Positions 46,511 to 55,704 of a stretch of 64,000 nucleotides of DNA are shown in pieces. The DNA is taken from NCBI GenBank assembly GCA_902518505.1, contig CABYGG010000004.1:1-64000 (forward strand), given 5' to 3'. The position numbers and the translations under genes are program-made. The stretch comes from an uncultured Alphaproteobacteria bacterium (GTDB lineage: Bacteria > Pseudomonadota > Alphaproteobacteria > HIMB59). The notes under the pieces were generated by a model. It was not told the origin of the DNA and ran no database searches. It saw only the letters and a list, made by a program, of their open reading frames with translations. Each line of letters starts with the position of its first letter. Within the stretch, counting starts at the first letter, position 1.

Positions 46511-47626
46511 ATGATAATAGGCGCAGTTAAAGAGAAAAAAAAGTTTGAGAATAGAGTTTCGATTTCTCCTGATGATGTAAAAAACTATGTAAAAGCTGGT
46601 CACCAAGTATTTATTGAAAAGGGGGCAGGTTCACCTTCAGGTTTTAATGATAAATCTTATAAAGAAGCTGGAGCGAGTCTAACTACCTCAAAAGAAGTTT
46701 TTAAGAATTCTGATATTATTTTAAAAATAAATTGCCCAACCCCAGACGAGTCTAAACTAATAAAAAATAATTCTATGGTTATTTCCCAAATCAGTATACA
46801 GAACAACCAAGACAGTATTAAAATTTTAAATTCTAAAAAAATATCAGCGTTTGCTTTAGAATTAGTTCCAAGAATTACTCGAGCTCAAGATATGGATATT
46901 TTGTCCTCTCAAGCAAATTTAGCTGGATATCATGCGGTTATAGATGCCGCTCAAGAATTTAACAGAGTATTACCATTATTTATGACTGCTGCTGGTAAAG
47001 TTACTCCGGCAAATGTTTTAGTTATAGGTGCAGGTGTTGCAGGTTTACAAGCAATAGCAACTGCTAAACGATTAGGTGCTATTGTTTTTGCTACAGACGT
47101 AAGAATAGCCTCAAAAGAGCAAGTTGAAAGTCTTGGTGGTAAATTTGTTATGGTCGAGGATGAGGAGTCCAAGAATGCTGAAACAAAGGGTGGTTATGCA
47201 AAAGAAATGAGTGCAGAGTACCAAAAAAAACAGGAAGCTTTATTGGCCGAAACTTTAAAAACAATGGATATTGTAATATGTACTGCTCAAATACCAGGAA
47301 GAAAGGCACCTTTAATTTTAAAAAAAGAAATGTTGGAAAACATGCAAAATGGCTCAGTGATTGTTGATCTAGCTGTAGAATCAGGAGGGAACTGCGAATT
47401 TAGCCAAGTTGGAAAAGTCGTTTCAAAAAATGGTCTTAAGATTGTAGGTCATGCCAACGTTCCTGGCAGAGTAGCAAATAACGCCTCAAGCCTTTTTTCG
47501 AAAAATATTTCTAACTTTTTAAAATTAATGAACTTTGAAGATAAGAAAAAATCTATGATTAATAAAAGTGATGAAATTATTAAAGCTACAATGATTTGCT
47601 CAGCTGGAAAGATTTTAATAAAATAA
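46511..47626 (+). CDS. pntAA: NAD(P) transhydrogenase, alpha-1 (NAD-binding) subunit
   Basis: Soluble domain I of the proton-translocating transhydrogenase, which moves hydride from NADH to NADP+. 371 aa: KEKKKFENRVSISPDDV, VFIEKGAGSPSGFND, LELVPRITRAQDMDILSSQANLAGY, the Rossmann loop VIGAGVAGLQAI and the RQD-loop equivalents; PGRVANNASSLFSKNI closes it. The membrane part of PntA is a separate gene (pntAB), the arrangement in Rhodospirillum and other alphaproteobacteria. pntAB starts 12 bp downstream. Confidence 0.97.
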   Translation: MIIGAVKEKKKFENRVSISPDDVKNYVKAGHQVFIEKGAGSPSGFNDKSYKEAGASLTTSKEVFKNSDIILKINCPTPDESKLIKNNSMVISQISIQNNQDSIKILNSKKISAFALELVPRITRAQDMDILSSQANLAGYHAVIDAAQEFNRVLPLFMTAAGKVTPANVLVIGAGVAGLQAIATAKRLGAIVFATDVRIASKEQVESLGGKFVMVEDEESKNAETKGGYAKEMSAEYQKKQEALLAETLKTMDIVICTAQIPGRKAPLILKKEMLENMQNGSVIVDLAVESGGNCEFSQVGKVVSKNGLKIVGHANVPGRVANNASSLFSKNISNFLKLMNFEDKKKSMINKSDEIIKATMICSAGKILIK

Positions 47627-47638
47627 AAAGGAGTTACT

Positions 47639-48028
47639 ATGTCAGAAATTTCAAATCAATTAGAAAATTTATCATACAAGGCACAACAAATTGCAAATGA
47701 AGCAAGCCAGTTAGCATCTAGTGTGACCGAAACATCTGGGGGCCATAGTGACTTTATTATTTTTGGTATAACTGTTTTGGTATTAGCTTGTTTTGTAGGT
47801 TATTATGTAGTTTGGTCGGTTACCCCAGCTTTACACAGTCCTTTAATGGGTGTCACAAACGCTATTTCGTCCGTAATTATTGTTGGAGCTTTATTGGCCG
47901 CAGGCCCTGTTGATAGTAACATTTCTAAATATTTTGGTTTAGTTGCTGTTACTCTTGCTGCCGTTAACATATTTGGGGGGTTTGTTGTAACAAATCGAAT
48001 GCTCTCCATGTTTAAAAAGAAACAATAG
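47639..48028 (+). CDS. pntAB: NAD(P) transhydrogenase, alpha-2 (membrane) subunit
   Basis: 129-residue membrane subunit with three to four hydrophobic helices. The N-terminal 40 residues are a polar helix ([23 protein letters not shown]). The segment [29 protein letters not shown] is the conserved signature, and [17 protein letters not shown] closes the protein. It forms the proton channel with PntB. Preceded by an AAAAGGAG ribosome site; pntB follows after 7 bp. Confidence 0.97.
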   Translation: MSEISNQLENLSYKAQQIANEASQLASSVTETSGGHSDFIIFGITVLVLACFVGYYVVWSVTPALHSPLMGVTNAISSVIIVGALLAAGPVDSNISKYFGLVAVTLAAVNIFGGFVVTNRMLSMFKKKQ

Positions 48029-48035
48029 GTAAAAA

Positions 48036-49427
48036 ATGTCTACTTTAACAACTGCAGCATATTTAGTTTCATCGGTTTTATTTATACTTTCTCTAAGAGG
48101 GTTGTCACATCCCTCCACTGCAAGGAGAGGAAATTTTTTAGGAATTTTAGGGATGGCTATAGCCATAGTCACAACACTATCTAATCCTGGTGTGCTTAGC
48201 TATAAAGAAATTGGAATAGCTTTTTTAATAGGTGGTTTGATTGGAACATCAATAGCAGTTAAAATTCAAATGACTGCATTACCACAATTAGTTGCTGCTT
48301 TCCATAGCTTGGTAGGATTAGCTGCTGTGTTTGTTGCTGCATCTGCATATTACAATCCTAGCGCATTTAATATAGGTGCCGTTGGATCTATTCCGATGGG
48401 AAGTTTAATAGAGATGTCAATTGGAACAGCAATAGGTGCTGTGACATTTACAGGATCCATTATAGCTTTTGGAAAACTCCAAGGTTTTGTCTCAGGAAAT
48501 CCTTTAGTTTTCAAAGGTCAACATTTTATTAACTTACTTTTGGGTTTAGGAATTATTGCTTTAATTGTTAAGTTTTGCATCGATCAAAACCAAGAATTAT
48601 TTTGGCTTATCGTTTTTGCCTCATTTGTTATCGGAGTGCTTTTAATTGTTCCAATTGGAGGAGCGGATATGCCAGTTATTGTCTCAATGTTAAACTCATA
48701 TTCTGGATGGGCCGCTGCTGGAATTGGTTTCACTCTATCCAATAACTTATTGATTATTACTGGCGCTCTTGTTGGGTCGTCAGGAGCTATCTTGAGTTAC
48801 ATAATGTGTAAGGGAATGAATAGATCTTTCTTAAACGTTTTACTTGGAGGATTTGGTGGTGAACAAGCAGCTAGTGCTGGTGGAGTAAAAGATGATCGTC
48901 AAGCAAAACAAGGTAACGCTGCTGATGCTGCATTTATGATGAAAAATAGCAAAACAATAATCATTGTTCCTGGTTACGGAATGGCTGTGGCTCAAGCACA
49001 ACACGCACTGAGAGAGATGGGTGATTTACTTAAAGCTGCAGGTGCAGAAGTAAGATACGCAATCCATCCTGTAGCTGGTAGAATGCCGGGACACATGAAT
49101 GTGTTACTTGCAGAAGCAAATGTTCCCTATGATGAAGTTCTAGAACTCGATGAAATTAATAGAGATTTCTCTGAGACTGATGTTGCATTTGTGATTGGTG
49201 CTAATGATGTAACTAACCCGGCTGCAAAAACTGATAAGACTAGTGCCATTTATGGTATGCCTATTTTAGATGTAGAAAATGCTGGACAAGTATTTTTCGT
49301 TAAAAGAGGTATGGCTAGTGGATATGCAGGTGTTCAAAATGAATTATTTTTCCGAGAAAACACCTTGATGTTATTTGGAGATGCTAAGAAAGTTTGTGAA
49401 GATATAATTAAAGGACTGGAGAATTAG
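48036..49427 (+). CDS. pntB: NAD(P) transhydrogenase, beta subunit
   Basis: 463-residue subunit with about nine membrane helices (domain II) and the NADP(H)-binding domain III at the C-terminus. Seen: [60 protein letters not shown], then [18 protein letters not shown] (NADP-binding), [38 protein letters not shown] and [20 protein letters not shown]. Complete. Its stop interlocks with rpsU (TTAG at 49424-49427). Confidence 0.98.
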   Translation: MSTLTTAAYLVSSVLFILSLRGLSHPSTARRGNFLGILGMAIAIVTTLSNPGVLSYKEIGIAFLIGGLIGTSIAVKIQMTALPQLVAAFHSLVGLAAVFVAASAYYNPSAFNIGAVGSIPMGSLIEMSIGTAIGAVTFTGSIIAFGKLQGFVSGNPLVFKGQHFINLLLGLGIIALIVKFCIDQNQELFWLIVFASFVIGVLLIVPIGGADMPVIVSMLNSYSGWAAAGIGFTLSNNLLIITGALVGSSGAILSYIMCKGMNRSFLNVLLGGFGGEQAASAGGVKDDRQAKQGNAADAAFMMKNSKTIIIVPGYGMAVAQAQHALREMGDLLKAAGAEVRYAIHPVAGRMPGHMNVLLAEANVPYDEVLELDEINRDFSETDVAFVIGANDVTNPAAKTDKTSAIYGMPILDVENAGQVFFVKRGMASGYAGVQNELFFRENTLMLFGDAKKVCEDIIKGLEN

Positions 49428-49624
49428 TCAAATTTCTTCTTACGCATAAGTTTTTTAAATCTTTTAATTGATTCGGCTTTTTCACGAAGTTTTCTTTCTG
49501 ATGGTTTTTCATAATTTTTTCTTAACTTTAATTCTTTGAAAATACCCTCTCTTAAAAGCTTTTTTTTGAGTACGCGTATAGCAGCCTCAACATTATTATC
49601 TCTGACTTGAACTTCTATTGCCAA
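49424..49624 (-). CDS. rpsU: 30S ribosomal protein S21
   Basis: 66-residue S21: [42 protein letters not shown] and a basic tail. The open frame continues to 49825, but those extra residues are antisense to the COQ9 gene and unlike S21. The start is the TTG at 49622-49624, preceded by GAGG (49633-49636) at 8 nt spacing. S21 paired divergently with COQ9 is usual in alphaproteobacteria. Confidence 0.95.
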   Translation of the reverse strand: MAIEVQVRDNNVEAAIRVLKKKLLREGIFKELKLRKNYEKPSERKLREKAESIKRFKKLMRKKKFD

Positions 49625-49661
49625 TCTAGTAACCTCATAAAGGCGTAATTTATATATAAAT

Positions 49662-50288
49662 ATGAAGTCAAAGCAAGAAAAATTAGCTAACTTATTTATT
49701 AATGAAGTGCCTAAATTTGGTTGGTCCAGAGAAACTCTCTTACAATGTGCAAAAAAGCAAAGAATATCAACATCCGCTCTAGCAAAATTATTTCCATCTT
49801 TTGAATATGATGTCTTAAAATTCATAATTGCTCAAAATAACATTCAAGTTGAGAAGAACTACAACTCCTTCAACAACTCACGATTGAAAACTAGAGATAA
49901 AATTAAAACAATCATGGAGCTAAAATTTGAAAATAACAGCCATCTCAAAAAAGCATTACCTGAAATGCTAAAATTTCTTTTGAGACCTGGTAACATATTA
50001 ATGTCTATTAAAATGCTTCACGAAAATAGTGACTTTATATGGAGTTTATCAGGTGATAAATCAAATGATTTTAGTTACTATTCAAAGCGAGGTTTACTTT
50101 CAATGATTTATCTCGCCACATTAATTTATTGGCTTAACGATAAGTCAGAAAAAGATATTGCTACCAAAAACTTTATCAGCAAATCAGTTGATGGAATAGT
50201 TGATGGAGTTTCAAGACTTAAACAATTAAGTTTACTCAAAGGCTTAGCTGAAAATTTTATGTCTAGGTATGCTAAAAAGACATCTTAA
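49662..50288 (+). CDS. COQ9 family protein (ubiquinone biosynthesis)
   Basis: 208-residue TetR-like-fold lipid-binding protein, relative of mitochondrial COQ9, which presents ubiquinone intermediates to the hydroxylase COQ7. N-terminal [21 protein letters not shown] is the HTH-like segment; the diagnostic part is [26 protein letters not shown], matching the family's KR-x-L-L-x-x-V-Y-x-x-T-x-x-Y-W-L-x-D. It diverges from rpsU with only 37 bp between start codons. Confidence 0.9.
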   Translation: MKSKQEKLANLFINEVPKFGWSRETLLQCAKKQRISTSALAKLFPSFEYDVLKFIIAQNNIQVEKNYNSFNNSRLKTRDKIKTIMELKFENNSHLKKALPEMLKFLLRPGNILMSIKMLHENSDFIWSLSGDKSNDFSYYSKRGLLSMIYLATLIYWLNDKSEKDIATKNFISKSVDGIVDGVSRLKQLSLLKGLAENFMSRYAKKTS

Positions 50289-50382
50289 ATTTCTTTTAAA
50301 ACATTTAATAAATCTCCAAAAAGTATAAGAATTTATTCTCATTTAAATTTTAAATTTATTTTTGTTAATAGAAAGGCACATA

Positions 50383-50814
50383 ATGAATAAAATTTTTATT
50401 ACTTTGATTTTTATGATTTTTTCATCATTAGCTTTTGCAAATGGACATATGCAGCCAAACTCTTTTGCTGTAACTTTAAAAGTTCCATCTGCAGATGTAG
50501 AGAAAGTTGAATCTATCTTACAAAGCCATCATAAGTTTTTGCATGATAAACATTCTTTATCTGGTGATGATAGATTAAACTCTTATTCTATCGTTAAAGG
50601 TTTTGAGCCTGTAGATTTAACTGACCCTTCGAAAGGTGTTACCGATAATGTCTTTTATTTTTTAAGCGAGCATTATCAAACTTCAGTTGGCTTGCAGCTT
50701 CATGGACAAGCATCTGAGACTTGGGAGGATGTACAAGAGTTTAGATCGATAATATATCAGTATGGTATCGCAATTGCTTTTCCAGGCGAAGTCATAGCTA
50801 AGATGAATCGCTAA
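50383..50814 (+). CDS. Small exported protein of unknown function
   Basis: 143 residues from the ATG at 50383, which is preceded by GAAAGG and opens a signal peptide (MNKIFITLIFMIFSSLAFA, cleavage likely before NGHM). An upstream in-frame ATG at 50362 would spoil the signal sequence. The mature part (about 123 aa) alternates beta and alpha segments (SFAVTLKVPSADVEKVESIL, SYSIVKGFEPVD, VFYFLSEHY), somewhat like small dimeric ferredoxin-like folds. I do not recognise a family. A GC-rich hairpin follows 16 bp after the stop. Confidence 0.75.
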   Translation: MNKIFITLIFMIFSSLAFANGHMQPNSFAVTLKVPSADVEKVESILQSHHKFLHDKHSLSGDDRLNSYSIVKGFEPVDLTDPSKGVTDNVFYFLSEHYQTSVGLQLHGQASETWEDVQEFRSIIYQYGIAIAFPGEVIAKMNR

Positions 50815-50830
50815 GAAAAAATAATAAATA

Positions 50831-50856
50831 CTCGCGGTTATTAATTTAGCCGCGAG
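50831..50856. terminator. GC-rich hairpin between an exported-protein gene and aldh
   Basis: CTCGCGG (50831-50837) pairs perfectly with CCGCGAG (50850-50856), extended by G-T and T-A pairs around an AT-rich loop. It lies 16 bp after the stop at 50814. On the plus strand an A-rich rather than T-rich stretch follows; read on the minus strand it is followed by TATTTATTATTTTTT. It may be a 3'-end-stabilising hairpin or a terminator of imperfect type. Confidence 0.5.
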
Positions 50857-50917
50857 AAAATAAAACCTCTTCAGGAACTCATCAAATACATTATAATAAA
50901 TAATAATTGGAGGACTG

Positions 50918-52306
50918 ATGAGTATTCAAAAAACAATTACACCCATAAATAATACTATTTATTTAGAGAGAGAATTAGCCTCAGATAGTAAAATTAATTC
51001 AGTCATAGATAAAGCCTCAACAAGTTTTGAAATTTGGAAAAACACATCTCTTGATGACCGAATTAATATTGTTAATAAATTTATTGATAACTTAATCGCT
51101 CTCAAAGATGAAATATCAAAGGAAATTTGTTGGCAAATTGGAAGGCCCATATCTCAATGTGCAGGAGAATTAAGAGGCTTTGAAGAGCGCTCAAGACACA
51201 TGGTAGATATTGCTAAAGACTCATTACAAAATCTTCCAGCCACTCAAAACGAAGAATTTGACAACTATATATATAAAACTCCTCTTGGGGTGATTTTTGT
51301 AATGGCCCCATGGAATTATCCGATTATTACTGCAACTAACACAATTGTTCCTGCTATAATTTCAGGTAATAGTTTAATTTTAAAACATTCATCTCAAACA
51401 CCAAGATGTGCAGAACTAATTTTTCAAGCTTTTGAAAATACGGGGATACCTGAGGGTGTTTTCCAATTTATTCATACTGATCATAAAGCTTGTGAAAAAA
51501 TAATCTCTGACTCAAGAATAGCTCACGTTGTTTTTACTGGCTCTGTAAGAGGAGGCCAGGAGGTGAAAAAATATATAGGAACACGATTTATTAATGCTGG
51601 TCTAGAATTAGGAGGGAAAGATCCTGCCTACGTCAGAGCAGATGCTGATTTAAAACACGCAATTGAAAACCTTGCAGACGGTGCACTATTTAATTCTGGT
51701 CAATCTTGTTGTGGTATAGAAAGAATTTATGTAGATAAAAAAATTTATAAAGAATTTATAGATGGCTTCAAAAGCATTACTGAAAATTATAATTTAAACG
51801 ATCCCTCAAAACCTGACACAAATTTAGGCCCTGTGGTAAGACAATCAGCAGCTAATTTTATTAGAGCTCAAATAAATGAAGCGGAGAGCAGCGGAGCAAA
51901 ACGTCTTATTGATGAGAGTAAATTTACAATATCCAGAGAAGATAATTGTTATGTTAGCCCTCAAGTAATGGTTGATGTCAATCATGATATGAGATTCATG
52001 ATGGAGGAAACTTTTGGTCCTGCTGTTGGAATTATGCCCGTAGATGACGATAAAGAAGCAAAAAATTTGATGAATGATAGCCCTTATGGACTAACTGCAT
52101 CTATTTGGACAAAAGATTTGGAGTTTGCTAAAGAATTTGGAAAAAATGTTCAAACAGGAACTTTCTTCATGAATAGATGTGATTACTTAGATCCGGCACT
52201 TGCATGGACGGGCGTAAAAGACACTGGTATCGGTTGCTCACTTTCAGTATTAGCATTTGATCAATTTACAAGACCACAGAGTTTTCATATGCGTAAAGTA
52301 GTTTAG
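50918..52306 (+). CDS. NAD(P)-dependent aldehyde dehydrogenase
   Basis: 462-residue ALDH. Active-site features: the Glu in LELGGKDPAYVRADADL, the nucleophile Cys in FNSGQSCCGIERIYV, PLGVIFVMAPWNYPI and the VVFTGSVRGGQEV nucleotide loop; EETFGPAVGIMPV near the end. A GGAGGACTG sequence just before the ATG serves as the ribosome site. First gene of a three-gene set with a glutamine-synthetase-like ligase and an iron alcohol dehydrogenase, which suggests oxidation of a gamma-glutamyl aldehyde or a short aldehyde. Substrate cannot be read from the sequence. Confidence 0.93.
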   Translation: MSIQKTITPINNTIYLERELASDSKINSVIDKASTSFEIWKNTSLDDRINIVNKFIDNLIALKDEISKEICWQIGRPISQCAGELRGFEERSRHMVDIAKDSLQNLPATQNEEFDNYIYKTPLGVIFVMAPWNYPIITATNTIVPAIISGNSLILKHSSQTPRCAELIFQAFENTGIPEGVFQFIHTDHKACEKIISDSRIAHVVFTGSVRGGQEVKKYIGTRFINAGLELGGKDPAYVRADADLKHAIENLADGALFNSGQSCCGIERIYVDKKIYKEFIDGFKSITENYNLNDPSKPDTNLGPVVRQSAANFIRAQINEAESSGAKRLIDESKFTISREDNCYVSPQVMVDVNHDMRFMMEETFGPAVGIMPVDDDKEAKNLMNDSPYGLTASIWTKDLEFAKEFGKNVQTGTFFMNRCDYLDPALAWTGVKDTGIGCSLSVLAFDQFTRPQSFHMRKVV

Positions 52307-52364
52307 AGCGATGGTCTACAAAGTTATTAATAAAATGTTAAAATATTTAATTTTTTAGTCGATT

Positions 52365-53726
52365 ATGAGCATTACTTTTAAAGAATTAGAAAAAAAAATA
52401 AAATCAAAAGAGATTGATACTGTTTTAGTCTCTCTATCCGATATGCAAGGTCGACTAGTGGGAAAAAGAGTAACAGGTAAGGCTTTTTTAGACTACGTTC
52501 ACAAAGAAACTCATTTTTGTGACTATCTTTATACGGTTGATATGGATATGTATACAGTTCCTGGATTTAAATCATCCTCTTGGGAGACTGGCTACGGTGA
52601 TATGACTGTAAAGCCTGACCAAAGAACCATCAAAGTTTTACCATGGTTAGAGAAAACAGCTTTAGTTCTCGGCGATGCTTTTCAACATGATGGAAAGACT
52701 CCTGTTTCGCATTCCACAAGACAAGTTTTAAGAGAGGCAATTATAAAAGCTAATAAAATGGGATTTGAGCCGATGTTAGGTTCAGAATTAGAATTCTTTC
52801 TTTTCAAGCAAACTTATGAAGATATTCATTCTAGTTATTATAAAAATTTAAAAGAAACATCATGGTACATAGAAGATTATATGATATTTCAAACTTCAAA
52901 AGAGGAGCCTTTTAATCAAGAGTTAAGAAATAGTTTATTAGACTCCGGTATATATGTTGAGTGCACTAAAGGGGAGGCCTCACCTGGTCAACAAGAAATT
53001 AATGTAGTTTTTACTGATGCTCTTAGTATGGCAGATAACCATATTTTAATAAAAAATGCTGCAAAAGAGATTGCTTTTAAACATAATCGTGCAGTTAGTT
53101 TTATGGCAAAATACAAACAAGATTTCTGCGGAAGTTCCTGTCATATTCATAATTCTTTATTCGATAAAAAAACAAAAAAAAATATTTTCTCTGATACCAA
53201 AGACAAATATGGAATGTCTAAAATTTTCAAAAGCTATGTAGCTGGACAAATTTTATTTTTGAGGGATCTATCAATTTTTTTAGCTCCAAACGTAAATTCT
53301 TATAAAAGATTTCAAGAGTCCTCTTTTGCTCCAACATCTGCCGCCTGGGGAATTGATAATAGAACCGCTGGATTTAGATTAGCAGGACATGGAAGTTCAA
53401 TAAGAATTGAATGCAGAGTTCCTGGGGCAGATGTTAATCCCTACCTTGCTTTTGCTGGATTGATTCAAGCAGGTCTGTATGGAATTGAGAATAAATTAGA
53501 ACTTGAAGAGCCATTATCTGGAAATATATATCAAAATAGAAAGGCAAAAAATGTTCCTAGTACACTTTATGAAGCAATTGAACTCGCTAAGAAATCAAAA
53601 TTATTACCAAAGATTTTCCATTCAGATGTTTTAGAACACTATATTCATGCTGCAAAATGGGAGCAGAGTGAATATGATAAGTCTGTAAATGACTGGGAGC
53701 ACCGTCGTTATTTTGAGAGAGGATAA
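52365..53726 (+). CDS. Glutamine-synthetase-family ligase (GlnT/PuuA-like)
   Basis: 453-residue member of the GS superfamily. The GS core is intact: GSELEFFLF for metal binding, ASPGQQEINVVF, FCGSSCHIHNSLFD with the metal and ATP histidines, NSYKRF, NRTAGFRLAG and RIECRVPGADVNPYLAFAGLI. The N-terminal part (VLVSLSDMQGRLVGKRV, TVDMDMYTVPGF) and the lack of the adenylylation-site loop point to the gamma-glutamylamide ligase branch (PuuA, IpuC, GlnT), not to GlnA. With neighbours for an alcohol and an aldehyde dehydrogenase, a role in gamma-glutamylating an amine or amino alcohol is inferred. Starts 58 bp after aldh. Confidence 0.87.
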   Translation: MSITFKELEKKIKSKEIDTVLVSLSDMQGRLVGKRVTGKAFLDYVHKETHFCDYLYTVDMDMYTVPGFKSSSWETGYGDMTVKPDQRTIKVLPWLEKTALVLGDAFQHDGKTPVSHSTRQVLREAIIKANKMGFEPMLGSELEFFLFKQTYEDIHSSYYKNLKETSWYIEDYMIFQTSKEEPFNQELRNSLLDSGIYVECTKGEASPGQQEINVVFTDALSMADNHILIKNAAKEIAFKHNRAVSFMAKYKQDFCGSSCHIHNSLFDKKTKKNIFSDTKDKYGMSKIFKSYVAGQILFLRDLSIFLAPNVNSYKRFQESSFAPTSAAWGIDNRTAGFRLAGHGSSIRIECRVPGADVNPYLAFAGLIQAGLYGIENKLELEEPLSGNIYQNRKAKNVPSTLYEAIELAKKSKLLPKIFHSDVLEHYIHAAKWEQSEYDKSVNDWEHRRYFERG

Positions 53727-53738
53727 ATAGGGTTATAA

Positions 53739-54884
53739 ATGCAAAATATGAATTGGAATTATCCAACAAACGTTTGGTTTGGAGTTGATAGATCAAAAGA
53801 AATACAAAAAGCTTGTGATACTTTAGGTATTAAAAATCCTTTAATTGTTACAGATCCTGGATTATTGCAAACATCAATTATTGATGAAATCAATAGTAGT
53901 CTGTCATCAAATACACAAATTTACAGCGATGTTCAAGGAAACCCAACTGGTTCAAATGTAACTAATGGTGTAAAAGTTTTTTTAGAGGGTGATCACGATG
54001 GTGTCATAGCCATAGGTGGCGGATCTGGAATGGACGCTGGAAAAGGAATAGCTTTTTTAGCTCATCAATCAAGACCAATTTGGGATTTTGAAGATATTGG
54101 AGATTGGTGGACAAGAGCAGACTCAAGTGTAATCAAACCTATAATAGCTATACCTACGACTGCAGGAACAGGTTCCGAAGTGGGAAGAGCGGCTGTCTTT
54201 TTAAACGAAGAAAATCATAAAAAGAAAATAATTTTTCACCCAAAAATGTTACCACAGATTGCGATACTAGACCCATCTTTGACATTAAATCTCCCAAAAA
54301 GTATTACAGCTGGAACAGGAATGGATGCATTGGCACACTGTATTGAAGCTTATTCATCTCCTTTTTATCACCCAATGGCAGAGGGCACAGCTTTAGAGGG
54401 TTTAAGACTAGTCAAAGAAAATATTCAAGAGGTTTATCATAATGGAAATAATGTTGAAGCAAGATCGCATATGTTAGTTGCTTCGATGATGGGTGCAGCT
54501 GCATTTCAAAAGGGTCTAGGTGCTATTCACTCTGTTACACACCCAGTAAATTCCTTATACAAGACTCATCATGGAACAACAAATGGTACAGTTATGCCAT
54601 TTGTTTTGAATTATAACCGTAGCACTATTGAAGAAAAATTTACTAGATTGGCAAATTTTCTAGATATTAAAAATGGCTTCGAGGGTATCGTTGATTGGAT
54701 TATTGAATTAAAAAAAGATATGGAAATACCTGAAACACTTAAAGATATGGGTGTTATTGAGGGAGATGAGATTAAATTGGCGCCATTAGCACAAGAGGAT
54801 CCAAGCACTGGCGCAAACCCACTAGAAATGACAGTAGAAAGATTTCAAGAATTAATATTAAATTGTATTGCCGGAAAATATTAA
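53739..54884 (+). CDS. Iron-containing alcohol dehydrogenase
   Basis: 381-residue group III ADH. NAD-binding loop GVIAIGGGSGMDAGKGIAFL, PTTAGTGSEVG, and the metal ligands in GTGMDALAHCIEAYSSP (Asp and His region) plus GAIHSVTHPVNSLYKTHHGTTNG (two His). The predicted reaction is NAD-dependent oxidation of a primary alcohol. Follows the GS-like gene by 12 bp. Its stop interlocks with the next gene (TTAA at 54881-54884). Related enzymes in marine alphaproteobacteria have been linked to small alcohols, which would be an alternative to the amino-alcohol idea. Confidence 0.92.
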   Translation: MQNMNWNYPTNVWFGVDRSKEIQKACDTLGIKNPLIVTDPGLLQTSIIDEINSSLSSNTQIYSDVQGNPTGSNVTNGVKVFLEGDHDGVIAIGGGSGMDAGKGIAFLAHQSRPIWDFEDIGDWWTRADSSVIKPIIAIPTTAGTGSEVGRAAVFLNEENHKKKIIFHPKMLPQIAILDPSLTLNLPKSITAGTGMDALAHCIEAYSSPFYHPMAEGTALEGLRLVKENIQEVYHNGNNVEARSHMLVASMMGAAAFQKGLGAIHSVTHPVNSLYKTHHGTTNGTVMPFVLNYNRSTIEEKFTRLANFLDIKNGFEGIVDWIIELKKDMEIPETLKDMGVIEGDEIKLAPLAQEDPSTGANPLEMTVERFQELILNCIAGKY

Positions 54885-55663
54885 ATTTTTAGAAATTGTT
54901 GGTGTGCTTTTTTTGAAATTGATGCAACAACATCACCATTTGATTGAAAATTTAGAGGATTTCCTCTCCAATCACTAATTATACCTCCGCTCTCTTCTAC
55001 AATATTTACTAAAGGGATATAATCATAAGGTTTTAAGAAAGACTCTACTACTAAGGGTATTCTTTTTTCAGCCAAAAGCCCGTATTGTACACAATCACCA
55101 CCAAAGGTTGCATATTTAGTTTTTTTAATCAGAGCATTATATTTTTTATTCTTATTATTTGATTTGAAAGCTGTCATTCCAGAGGTACTAAAATATAATT
55201 TAGATAATTTTAAATTATTTTGAGATTTCTTAATTTTTTTTCCATTACAATAAGCACCATTGTCTCTAATTCCAATCCATGTTTTGTTTATATCAGGACA
55301 GTTAATAATTCCAATTACGGGTATTTTATCAATGCACAAAGAAATTAATGTGCCAAAATTACCATTTCCATTAATAAAATTTTTTGTACCATCTATTGGA
55401 TCGATTACCCATACAAATGGAGAGTTATTTGATTTATTTTGGTATTCCTCTCCGTATATATCGTGTCCAGGATATTTTTTAGTGATCATCGATCGCAATT
55501 CTTTTTCAATTTTCATGTCTATTTTAGTTACTGGTGATTTATCTGATTTGAAATCTATTTTTAGTCGATGAGATGGTGTTTTCTTTATTATTCTTTCTGA
55601 CGCATTAACGAGTTTTTTAGCAAAGTTTAAATATTGAGATAAATCTTTAAGTTTTAAAGGCAT
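54881..55663 (-). CDS. Inositol-monophosphatase-family phosphatase (HisN-like)
   Basis: 260-residue Mg-dependent phosphatase: DKSPVTKIDMKIEKELR, GEEYQ, the metal site WVIDPIDGTKNFINGNGNFGTLISL and the second signature region DYIPLVNIVEESGGIISDWRGNP (usually WDxAAGxLIVxEAGG). This branch includes the alphaproteobacterial histidinol-phosphatase HisN as well as inositol phosphatases; the sequence alone does not decide between them. Alone on the minus strand, with the FrnE-like gene 41 bp upstream. Confidence 0.88.
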   Translation of the reverse strand: MPLKLKDLSQYLNFAKKLVNASERIIKKTPSHRLKIDFKSDKSPVTKIDMKIEKELRSMITKKYPGHDIYGEEYQNKSNNSPFVWVIDPIDGTKNFINGNGNFGTLISLCIDKIPVIGIINCPDINKTWIGIRDNGAYCNGKKIKKSQNNLKLSKLYFSTSGMTAFKSNNKNKKYNALIKKTKYATFGGDCVQYGLLAEKRIPLVVESFLKPYDYIPLVNIVEESGGIISDWRGNPLNFQSNGDVVASISKKAHQQFLKI

Positions 55664-55704
55664 TTACAAAATATATAGAAAAAAAGCATTACTACTAATA
55701 ATTT

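Noticed and set aside
46511..49427. PntA appearing split into two genes by mutation
   Set aside because: The pntAA-pntAB-pntB three-gene form is normal in alphaproteobacteria; both parts are complete and have their own ribosome sites.
49625..49825. N-terminal extension of the S21 frame (133-aa version)
   Set aside because: The added residues are antisense to the COQ9 gene and unlike S21; the TTG at 49622-49624 has a good ribosome site and gives the normal 66-aa protein.
50362..50382. Upstream ATG for the exported protein
   Set aside because: It adds a polar stretch ahead of a clear signal peptide, and the GAAAGG ribosome site is placed for the ATG at 50383.
53056..53241. Alternative frame inside the GS-like gene
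   Set aside because: Out-of-frame stretch over conserved catalytic blocks of the ligase, with no support of its own.
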